DNA of 64,000 bases, taken from the NCBI RefSeq assembly GCF_009208565.1, contig NZ_WFLK01000013.1, positions 62,001-126,000 of the forward strand. The letters run 5' to 3'. How positions within the stretch are numbered: the stretch's first letter is position 1; every line of letters begins with the position of its first letter. The notes under the pieces were generated by a model. It saw nothing but the letters and a program-made list of their open reading frames with translations. It did not search any database and was not told the DNA's origin. The translations under genes were made by a program, and so were the position numbers. Origin of the DNA: Janthinobacterium aquaticum. Its GTDB lineage: Bacteria > Pseudomonadota > Gammaproteobacteria > Burkholderiales > Burkholderiaceae_D. Below are positions 9,674-16,283 of this stretch, in pieces.

Positions 9674-10561
9674 TCAGCGCAGATATTGCTGCGCGGTGCG
9701 GATAATCTGTTCCGACAACAGCCTGGTGTAGGGCGTGTCGAGCGTCCAGGCATGCCAGCTCAACGGTAACTCCAGTGTGTGGCCGGGCGCCAGGTCGACC
9801 AGCCGGTCACTGGCCAGTGCCTGCGCCGCCAGGCGCTGCGGCAGCAGCCCGTAGGCCAGGCCATCGGTGATGCAGCTGCGGTGCGCCGTTTGCTCGGGCA
9901 GCGTATGGTGCGGAAACGTTTCATTAAAGGCCAGCTGCTCGCGCAGAAACCGCGCCAGCAAGCCATGCTGGCTGATTACGGCCGGCGCCAGTTGCAGCGC
10001 TTCGCGGCGCAAACCGTCGCCAAACCAGTGTCCGGCAAACTGCGGCGTGGCCACGCACACATAGTGCAGGCTGCCCAGCGCGGTCACGCTGGCAGCAGTA
10101 GCAGTATCAGCAGCGGCGTCATCGCTGGCGATACAGCCGAACACGGCGCCGTCGCGCACCAGCTGCAGCGCGGTCTGGCTGTCGGCCAGGCGCACGTCGA
10201 GCTGGCAGCGCGGAGGCGCCAGCAGCGCCGGCAAGGCGTCGGCAAACCAGGTGGCCAGGCTGTCGGCATCGACCGCAATCGCGATCTCCGGCAGGCTGAC
10301 GCTATTGCCCAGGTCGATATCGAGCGACGCTTCCATCAGCTTGACGTTGCGGTGGTGCACGATCAGGCGCTGGCCCAGGCCCGTCGGCACGGCCGGCTGG
10401 CCGCGGATGATCAGCAGGCGGCCGCTGGCGTCTTCCAGCGCCTTGATGCGCTGCGATACGGCCGACTGGGTAATGCCCAGCGCCAGCGCGGCCTTGTCAA
10501 AGCTGCCATGGCTGGCCACGGCGTCCAGCACTGCCAGCGCCCGATAGTCGAGTGATCCCAT
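9674..10561 (-). CDS. argP: LysR-family regulator ArgP (IciA, chromosome initiation inhibitor type)
   Basis: LysR-type transcription factor. The N-terminal winged helix reads DYRALAVLDAVASHGSFDKA and ALGITQSAVSQRIKALE, the ArgP/IciA signature, followed by a periplasmic-binding-protein-like effector domain (residues ~90-290). In E. coli, ArgP activates the arginine exporter gene in response to lysine/arginine and was first isolated as IciA, which binds oriC 13-mers. Length (295 aa) is normal. No argO/lysE exporter is next to it. It is divergent from an FAD disulfide oxidoreductase, with a dyad between them that looks like a LysR site, so it may control that gene and itself. Confidence 0.88.
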   Translation of the reverse strand: MGSLDYRALAVLDAVASHGSFDKAALALGITQSAVSQRIKALEDASGRLLIIRGQPAVPTGLGQRLIVHHRNVKLMEASLDIDLGNSVSLPEIAIAVDADSLATWFADALPALLAPPRCQLDVRLADSQTALQLVRDGAVFGCIASDDAAADTATAASVTALGSLHYVCVATPQFAGHWFGDGLRREALQLAPAVISQHGLLARFLREQLAFNETFPHHTLPEQTAHRSCITDGLAYGLLPQRLAAQALASDRLVDLAPGHTLELPLSWHAWTLDTPYTRLLSEQIIRTAQQYLR

Positions 10562-10588
10562 TAGCTTGGCTTATAAAAATAGAAAGAA

Positions 10589-10603
10589 ATTAGTTCTACT
10601 AAT
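10589..10603. promoter_or_regulatory. LysR-type dyad in the argP / oxidoreductase divergent region
   Basis: Perfect inverted repeat ATTAGT-TCT-ACTAAT (contains TTAG-N5-CTAA), 28 bp upstream of the argP start. A partial copy, TTAGTCTAA, lies at 10612-10620. LysR regulators usually bind interrupted dyads in divergent promoters, so ArgP is the natural candidate; this is inference from position and symmetry. Confidence 0.5.
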
Positions 10604-10699
10604 ATTGCAGTTTAGTCTAAGAGTTGCCTCTATGTAAAACCTTATTTGCCGCAAGAGAGTAGTATCTGGGACAGCCAATAATTGAGGATACTCAGCACC

Positions 10700-12148
10700 A
10701 TGAAAACCTTGCAAGTAGATGTGGCCGTGATCGGCAGTGGAACCGCAGGCCTGACGGCGCACAAGGCAGCGCGCCTGCAGGGCAAGCGCGTGGTGATGAT
10801 CGAAAGCGGCCCTTACGGCACCACTTGCGCACGCGTCGGCTGCATGCCCAGCAAGCTGCTTATTTCTGCGGCCGAGGCGGCCCACGCGGTAGCGGCGGCA
10901 CCCGGCTTTGGCGTGCATCCGGGACCGGTGCGCATCGATGGCCAGCAAGTGATGGCGCGCGTGCGCAGCGAGCGCGACCGTTTTGTCGGTTTCGTGCTCG
11001 ACGGCGTCGAGGCGATTGCCGATGAGGAAAAACTGCGTGGCCATGCGCGCTTTATCGCGCCCGGCAAATTGCAGGTCGACGAGCACACCATCGTCGAAGC
11101 GACCAGCGTGGTGATCGCTACCGGCTCCTCGCCCATTGTGCCGCCTGAATGGCGCGCTGCCGGCGAGCGCGTGATCACCAGCGAGGCCGTGTTTGACTGG
11201 ACCGACCTGCCGCAATCGGTGGCGGTGGTCGGCAGCGGCGTGATCGGCCTGGAACTGGGCCAGGCGCTGGCGCGCCTCGGCGTGCGCGTGACCTTGTTCG
11301 CGCGCGGCAACAAGGTAGCGCAACTGACTGATCCGCTGGTGCTGCAGTCGGCCGACGAGGTACTGGCGCGCGAGCTCGATATCCGCTTCCAGACCAGTGT
11401 GGCAAAGCTGGCCCGCAGCGAGGCCGGCGACGCCATTGCGCTGACCAGCCGCAATGGCGAAGGCGAGGAAAAAACCGAGCAGTTCGAGTATGTGCTGGTG
11501 GCCATCGGCCGCAGTGCGAATGTGGACAAGATCGGCCTGGAAAAAGCGCAGATCGAGCTCGACCGTCATGGCGTGCCGCTGCATGACCGCCACACCATGC
11601 AATGCGGCAAAAGCGCGGTGTTTATTGCTGGCGACGCCAGCGATGAAATTCCGCTGCTGCCCGAAGCGGCCGACCAGGGCCGTATTGCCGGCGAGAACGC
11701 AGCGCGCTTTCCCGATGTGCAGCCGGGACTGCGCCGCACGGCGCTGGGCGTGGCGTTTACCGATCCGCAGATCGTCACCCTGGGCGCGAGCTACCAGCAA
11801 CTGTGCGTGACGCATCCGGGACGCTTTGCCATCGGCGCCGTGTCGTTTGACAACCAGGGCCGCAGCCGCGTGATGCTGCAGAACCAGGGGCTGCTGCGCG
11901 TGTATGCCGAGTTCGGCAGCCGGCGCTTCCTGGGTGCGGAAATGATCGGCCCGCGCGCCGAGCACCTGGGCCACCTGCTGGCCTGGGCCTGCCAGGCGCA
12001 GCTGACGGTGGACGCCATGCTCGACATGCCGTTCTACCATCCGGTGATCGAGGAGGGTGTGCGCACCGCACTGCGCGAGCTGGCGCTGCACCTGGAAAAA
12101 AATCCGGACGACGTGCCCGAGTGCGCCGACTGTTCGCCGGGTGTCTAA
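10700..12148 (+). CDS. Dihydrolipoamide dehydrogenase-like pyridine nucleotide-disulfide oxidoreductase
   Basis: FAD- and NAD(P)H-dependent class I disulfide reductase. Residues ~5-30 form the FAD Rossmann motif (AVIGSGTAGLTAHKAA). The redox-active pair is CARVGC in TTCARVGCMPSK (CX4C, as in Lpd). A second Rossmann motif, VVGSGVIGLELGQALARLG, binds NAD(P). The C-terminal dimerisation domain ends with FYHPVIEEGV, carrying the HP..E base. The ATG at 10700 is preferred over a TTG 18 bp upstream because GAGG (10684-10687) precedes it. No 2-oxoacid dehydrogenase genes are adjacent, so it is probably a stand-alone Lpd paralogue. The substrate disulfide is unknown; possible control by divergent ArgP is inferred. 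Confidence 0.85.
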   Translation: MKTLQVDVAVIGSGTAGLTAHKAARLQGKRVVMIESGPYGTTCARVGCMPSKLLISAAEAAHAVAAAPGFGVHPGPVRIDGQQVMARVRSERDRFVGFVLDGVEAIADEEKLRGHARFIAPGKLQVDEHTIVEATSVVIATGSSPIVPPEWRAAGERVITSEAVFDWTDLPQSVAVVGSGVIGLELGQALARLGVRVTLFARGNKVAQLTDPLVLQSADEVLARELDIRFQTSVAKLARSEAGDAIALTSRNGEGEEKTEQFEYVLVAIGRSANVDKIGLEKAQIELDRHGVPLHDRHTMQCGKSAVFIAGDASDEIPLLPEAADQGRIAGENAARFPDVQPGLRRTALGVAFTDPQIVTLGASYQQLCVTHPGRFAIGAVSFDNQGRSRVMLQNQGLLRVYAEFGSRRFLGAEMIGPRAEHLGHLLAWACQAQLTVDAMLDMPFYHPVIEEGVRTALRELALHLEKNPDDVPECADCSPGV

Positions 12149-12152
12149 GGCG

Positions 12153-12187
12153 GTAGGTTGGATTAGCCGGAACGGCGTAATCCAACA
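12153..12187. repeat. Intergenic palindromic repeat, copy 1
   Basis: GTAGGTTGGATTAG ... CGTAATCCAACA imperfect palindrome between the ends of two convergent genes. It matches the two copies at 23880-23975 except that TCGGATTA/TAATCCGA there is TTGGATTA/TAATCCAA here; both arms changed together, which preserves pairing. Confidence 0.7.
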
Positions 12188-12199
12188 AGATCCTGACGC

Positions 12200-12685
12200 T
12201 TAGTTCAGCAGGCCGCCGTCAAGCCGGCCTGCAGCGGCCAGTTCACGCACGATGCGGATGGTGTCGATGTCCGACTCCTGGTAGGCCGAGCGGCGGAAGT
12301 CGTCATACATGGCGTTGGCCGCATCGGTGGCGGCGTCGTGGCCGTCGTCGTACTGGAAGCGCACCCACAGGCTGTTGGCATCGGGCGTCTCGATGGTCAT
12401 TACCAGCGAGGACGCGCTAATGTCTTTCTGCGCCGCCACTTCATAGCGTACCTGGATTTGTGGCACCAGCACCACCGTGTCGTTGATGACCAGTTCGCCA
12501 TAGCGCAGGCTGCGCGCAAAACCGTTGTCGCTGCGATCACTGATGGTGCATTCGTCCAGGTGCGGCACGAACAGTTTCGGCGATTCGGCGCGCAGCACCA
12601 GGCCGCGCCAGACCTGTTCCACCGACAAGGCGTCGATCAGGGGATTGAGCGGATCGTTGATTTCAATCAGATGTTCAAATTTCAT
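12200..12685 (-). CDS. SRPBCC / AtaL-like (DUF1857) protein
   Basis: The 161-aa protein resembles the DUF1857 (AtaL-like) group of the START/SRPBCC helix-grip fold, small hydrophobic-ligand-binding proteins. The opening MKFEHLIEINDPLNPLIDALS and the central VWRGLVLRAESPKLFVPHLD are characteristic of the family, followed by alternating beta strands and a C-terminal helix (DTIRIVRELAAAG). No signal peptide or membrane segment. It is transcribed away from rep, and an intergenic palindromic repeat sits just downstream. No catalytic residue can be assigned and no ligand is known. Confidence 0.75.
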   Translation of the reverse strand: MKFEHLIEINDPLNPLIDALSVEQVWRGLVLRAESPKLFVPHLDECTISDRSDNGFARSLRYGELVINDTVVLVPQIQVRYEVAAQKDISASSLVMTIETPDANSLWVRFQYDDGHDAATDAANAMYDDFRRSAYQESDIDTIRIVRELAAAGRLDGGLLN

Positions 12686-12820
12686 AAGGCAGCCATTTTC
12701 CAGAGTGAAGCACGCGAATCAAGGCGCCATGTTACTCCAGGCCAGTACTCGCGATGCGTTTGCAATTGTCCAAGATGGCGCCATTGCTGCAATTATCAAT
12801 GCCAGGCGATTTTTCGACGC

Positions 12821-12829
12821 TGGTACAAT
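12821..12829 (+). promoter_or_regulatory. Extended -10 promoter element of rep
   Basis: TGGTACAAT fits the extended -10 form (TGnTAnAAT) and lies 28 bp before the chosen rep ATG. No good -35 is visible, as is usual for extended -10 promoters. Confidence 0.45.
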
Positions 12830-12857
12830 GGGCTGCTGTTCCCAGCGGAAGTACCTG

Positions 12858-14918
12858 ATGTCCAAAGCACCACAATTCGGTCTGAATGTCCCCCAAAGCG
12901 AAGCGGTGACCTACCTCGACGGCCCGTGCCTGGTGCTCGCTGGAGCCGGCTCGGGCAAGACGCGCGTGATCACGCAAAAGATCGCCCATCTGATCGAAGA
13001 CCGTGGCTACGATCCTCGCACCATTGCCGCGCTGACATTTACCAACAAGGCCGCGCTGGAAATGCAGGAGCGCATCGCCAAGCTGCTCAAGCAGCCGCGC
13101 CAGGCCAAGCAGCTGACGGTGTCGACCTTCCATTCGCTGGGCGTCAAAATCCTGCGCCAGGAAGCCAATGGCGTGGGCCTGAAAGACCGCTTTTCCATCA
13201 TGGACAGCGACGATTGTTTTTCGCTGGTGCAGGACCTGGCCATTACCACCGACAAGCAGATCATCCGCCAGATCCAGACCGCCATGTCGTTGTGGAAAAA
13301 CGGCCTGATCGATCCCGATACCGCGCTGGCGCAGGCCAAGGATGAAGATGAGGCGAACGCGGCGCGCATCTACCGCAGCTATGTGGCCACGCTGTCGGCC
13401 TACCAGGCGGTGGACTTTGACGACCTGATCCGCCTGCCAGTGGAACTGTTTCGCAACAATGACGCCATCCGCGACAAGTGGCAGCGCCGCCTGCGCTATC
13501 TGCTGGTCGACGAATACCAGGATACCAACACCTGCCAGTACGAACTGGTGAAACTGATGGTAACGGGCATCGGCAAGAAGCCGATGTTTACTGCTGTGGG
13601 CGACGACGACCAGGCCATCTACGCCTGGCGCGGCGCTACGGTGGAGAACCTGAAAACGCTGGAAACGGACTTTCCCGACCTGCGCGTGATCAAGCTCGAG
13701 CAGAATTACCGCTCCACCATGCGTGTGCTCAATGCGGCCAACGCCGTTATCAGCAACAACCCCAAGCTGTTTGAAAAGTCGCTGTGGTCCGAGCACGGCC
13801 TGGGCGAGCCGATCAAGGTGCTGGGCATGCAGACCGACGAGCAGGAGGCCGAGCAGGTGGCCATCATGATCTCGGCCGACCATTTCGAGCGCAAGAACAA
13901 GTTTTCCGATTATGCGATTTTGTACCGGGGCAATCACCAGGCGCGCATTATCGAGCAGTGCCTGCGCAAGGAGCGCATTCCGTACACCATCTCCGGCGGC
14001 CAGAGCTTCTTTGACAAGGCTGAAATCAAGGACATCATCAGCTATCTGCGCCTGTTGGCCAACGAGGATGACGACCCGGCCTTTATCCGCGCCGTGACCA
14101 CCCCGCGCCGTGGCGTGGGCCAGTCGACGCTGGAAGTGCTGGGCGCGTTTTCAGGCCAGTGGCAGTGTTCGCTGTTCCAGGCCGTGTTCAAGGGCGGCAT
14201 CGAAGCCAAGCTGACCGACCGGCAACTGGGTCCGCTGCGCGACTTCTGCAACTTCATCAACGACCTCGAAGCGCGCGCCAGCCGGCCGGGCCCGGCCGGC
14301 AGCGGCGACAATGCCGCTGCCGTGCTGGACGACATGATGAAGGAAATCCACTACGAATCGTATCTGTACGACGCGTTTGAAGAACGCCAGGCCCAGAGCA
14401 AATGGCAGAACGTGATGGAATTCGTCAACTGGCTCAAAGAGCGCGGCCGTGGCGGCAAGGAGCGCGATGGCGAAGAAAAGAACGTGCTGGAACTGACGCA
14501 GATGGTGGCCCTGATGACCATGCTGGAGGGCAAGGACGAAGAGCAGGACGCGGTGCGCATGTCGACCCTGCATGCGTCCAAGGGCCTGGAGTTTCCGCAC
14601 GTGTTCCTGGTGGGCGTGGAAGAGGGCATCTTGCCGCACAAAGGCGACGTCGATGCACCGGCCGAAACGCTGGGCGCGCGCATCGAGGAGGAGCGCCGCT
14701 TGATGTATGTGGGCATTACGCGTGCCCAGCGCACCTTGCATGTGTCGTGGTGCAAGAAGCGCAAGCGGGCCGGTGAGCAGGTGCACTGCGATCCGTCGCG
14801 CTTTATCAAGGAAATGCAGCTCGACGTGGGCGACGCCGTGCCGACCGAGGCCGAAGTGATTTCACCGAAGGAGCGGCTGGCGCGCATGAAGGCGCTGCTG
14901 GCCACGCCCAAAGCGTAG
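12858..14918 (+). CDS. rep: ATP-dependent DNA helicase Rep (UvrD/Rep family, SF1A)
   Basis: 3'-to-5' SF1 helicase that helps forks pass protein barriers. The start chosen gives MSKAPQFGLNVPQSEAV, aligning with Rep/UvrD N-termini; the frame stays open upstream but without family similarity. Motifs in order: Q motif (LNVPQSEAV), Walker A LAGAGSGKTRVI near residue 32, motif Ia ALTFTNKAA, motif II LLVDEYQDTN, motif III VGDDDQAIYAWRGA, motif IV QNYRSTMRVLNAAN, motif V TLHASKGLEFPHVF and motif VI YVGITRAQ. About 686 aa, normal for Rep. I favour Rep over UvrD from overall wording of the motifs and the short C-terminus. It converges with a toxin-antitoxin pair; only two bases separate the stop codons. 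Confidence 0.92.
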   Translation: MSKAPQFGLNVPQSEAVTYLDGPCLVLAGAGSGKTRVITQKIAHLIEDRGYDPRTIAALTFTNKAALEMQERIAKLLKQPRQAKQLTVSTFHSLGVKILRQEANGVGLKDRFSIMDSDDCFSLVQDLAITTDKQIIRQIQTAMSLWKNGLIDPDTALAQAKDEDEANAARIYRSYVATLSAYQAVDFDDLIRLPVELFRNNDAIRDKWQRRLRYLLVDEYQDTNTCQYELVKLMVTGIGKKPMFTAVGDDDQAIYAWRGATVENLKTLETDFPDLRVIKLEQNYRSTMRVLNAANAVISNNPKLFEKSLWSEHGLGEPIKVLGMQTDEQEAEQVAIMISADHFERKNKFSDYAILYRGNHQARIIEQCLRKERIPYTISGGQSFFDKAEIKDIISYLRLLANEDDDPAFIRAVTTPRRGVGQSTLEVLGAFSGQWQCSLFQAVFKGGIEAKLTDRQLGPLRDFCNFINDLEARASRPGPAGSGDNAAAVLDDMMKEIHYESYLYDAFEERQAQSKWQNVMEFVNWLKERGRGGKERDGEEKNVLELTQMVALMTMLEGKDEEQDAVRMSTLHASKGLEFPHVFLVGVEEGILPHKGDVDAPAETLGARIEEERRLMYVGITRAQRTLHVSWCKKRKRAGEQVHCDPSRFIKEMQLDVGDAVPTEAEVISPKERLARMKALLATPKA

Positions 14919-14920
14919 TA

Positions 14921-15274
14921 TCAGGCGCCTGCGCAGCAGTCGTCGCTAGATTTTTTGGGCACGATGGCCAGTTGCATATCGAGCGCATCGAGCATTTTCA
15001 AAATGGTTTCAAAGCGCGGTTTGCTGCCTTCGCGCAAGGCTTTATAGGCGCCCTCGCGCGTAATATCGGCCCGCGCCGCCACCTTGCCCATGCCGTAAGC
15101 ACGTACCACATCGCCCATGGCAGCCTGGAACAGCTCGGCGTCGCCAGTCGCCACCACTTCACTCATGTAGGCGGCCACCGCTGCTTTGCTGGTCAGGTGC
15201 AAGGTGGGGTCAAAAGGGGCAAGTCCCAGTGCATCGAGGTCGTCGAGATCGAATGATTCGTCGTGTTGATTCAT
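14921..15274 (-). CDS. HigA-like addiction module antidote
   Basis: Putative antitoxin of a type II module (COG3636-like). After ~35 N-terminal residues comes a HTH region: VVRAYGMGKVAARADITREGAYKALREGSKPRFETILKMLDAL, in which the segment GKVAARADITREGAYKAL is the typical 'AS L SRE LYKAL' helix-turn-helix of this family. 117 aa. The gene lies 19 bp downstream of the RelE/HigB-like toxin gene on the same strand, the toxin-first order seen in higBA modules. It presumably neutralises the toxin and represses the shared promoter; both are inferred from family. Confidence 0.82.
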   Translation of the reverse strand: MNQHDESFDLDDLDALGLAPFDPTLHLTSKAAVAAYMSEVVATGDAELFQAAMGDVVRAYGMGKVAARADITREGAYKALREGSKPRFETILKMLDALDMQLAIVPKKSSDDCCAGA

Positions 15275-15293
15275 TTTATAGACTCCATGTGAA

Positions 15294-15680
15294 TTACCGC
15301 CGCGCAGTTTTGTCCTGCGCCAGGCGCTGCTGTTTTTTCAGCGTTGTCTGCGCCGCCTTCAGTTCATGCAGGATCGCTTGCGCCTGCTTGATGTCGTTTT
15401 TCTGGCTTGATTTGTCGCCGCCCAGTAACAGCAAAACCAGGTTGCCCAGATTGGTCTCATGAAAGTAAATGCGCCAGCCGGGATCGGTACGCAGCAGGCG
15501 CAACTCGCATACGCCTTCGCCAACAGGGCGCCAATCGCCCTTTTTACCTAATTGCAGATGCCTGATGCGCGCATCGATGGCAGCGGCTGCAACATCGTTC
15601 GGGCGTGCTTCCCAGCGCTGGTACTCGACCGTTTTACGGATATCGATCAAACACGGCTGGTTCGAAGTAGATATGTCCAT
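15294..15680 (-). CDS. RelE/HigB-like addiction module toxin
   Basis: Predicted ribosome-dependent mRNA interferase or related toxin (COG3657-like, RelE/ParE fold). The core reads IRKTVEYQRWEARPNDVAAAAIDARIRHLQLGKKGDW then GVCELRLLRTDPGWRIYF and LVLLLLGGDKSSQKNDIKQAQAI, the family's conserved arrangement with the GDK.SQ..DI motif. The C-terminus runs about 20 residues beyond the usual end. The ATG at 15680 gives 128 aa, but it overlaps a good -10 box (see promoter entry). The in-frame TTG at 15650 gives MIDIRKT..., which matches the usual family N-terminus, so the true protein may be 118 aa. Confidence 0.8.
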   Translation of the reverse strand: MDISTSNQPCLIDIRKTVEYQRWEARPNDVAAAAIDARIRHLQLGKKGDWRPVGEGVCELRLLRTDPGWRIYFHETNLGNLVLLLLGGDKSSQKNDIKQAQAILHELKAAQTTLKKQQRLAQDKTARR

Positions 15681-15706
15681 TGTAATCGTTTGTTCTCATT
15701 TTTCAA
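15679..15706 (-). promoter_or_regulatory. Sigma70 promoter of the toxin-antitoxin operon
   Basis: On the minus strand TTGAAA (15706-15701), a 16-bp spacer and TACAAT (15684-15679). The -10 hexamer shares two bases with the ATG at 15680, which would place the transcription start near 15672, inside the upstream-most reading of the toxin gene. Confidence 0.55.
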
Positions 15707-15910
15707 GCGGTTTATGAATCGATTTGAAGCGCGCTCCAGCCATGGCGAAAGACAGTGATGCTTTTTGCATTGCCTATGACTGAAATTAGTCCCGCTGAAA
15801 AAACCTGTCTTGATTGTCATCACACCAAGGCGGCCAGGATACCGAGGGCTGAGGCACTGCGGCGGCTGGCGCGTTAAAATGCCGCCCTTAGTCACCAATT
15901 ACCGGGCATC

Positions 15911-16129
15911 ATGGAAAATGCAGAACAGATGGAAACGCGCTTTGTCGATATCGAGATCAAGCTGGCGCAGCAGGAAGACCTGGTCGAATCGCTGAACCAG
16001 ATGGTGTACCAGCAGGGCCGCCGTATCGACCAGCTTGAAGCGATGCTGCACAAGCTCGGTGAACACGTGCGCGACGGCGCCCAGCAGGCCAATGCCGGCC
16101 AGGTCAATGAACGTCCACCGCATTACTGA
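15911..16129 (+). CDS. slyX: SlyX family protein
   Basis: Small 72-aa protein of the SlyX family, function unknown. The body is a heptad-patterned coiled coil (METRFVDIEIKLAQQEDLVESLNQMVYQQ then RRIDQLEAMLHKL) and the C-terminus ends in the family's RPPHY signature. Length and composition are typical. It is a single gene between the toxin-antitoxin operon (divergent) and the first M3 peptidase. The ATG at 15911 is the only sensible start. Confidence 0.9.
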   Translation: MENAEQMETRFVDIEIKLAQQEDLVESLNQMVYQQGRRIDQLEAMLHKLGEHVRDGAQQANAGQVNERPPHY

Positions 16130-16240
16130 GATCAAGCTTGCTGGCAAGCGGACATGAAAACCATGCATCATGCGGCTTGCCTTACCGATAGTCGTTGCGG
16201 GTGACGCAACTATGTCATGCTGTTATTATTTCAGGCTGGT

Positions 16241-16257
16241 CCGCGACACAATCGCGG
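16241..16257 (+). promoter_or_regulatory. Leader stem-loop of first M3 peptidase gene
   Basis: CCGCGA-cacaa-TCGCGG hairpin, 26 bp before the ATG. An equivalent hairpin with identical stem and a different loop precedes the second paralogue, so the leader was duplicated with the gene. Confidence 0.5.
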
Positions 16258-16283
16258 TTCTCTAGCGCTTTCTGAAAGAAGTC

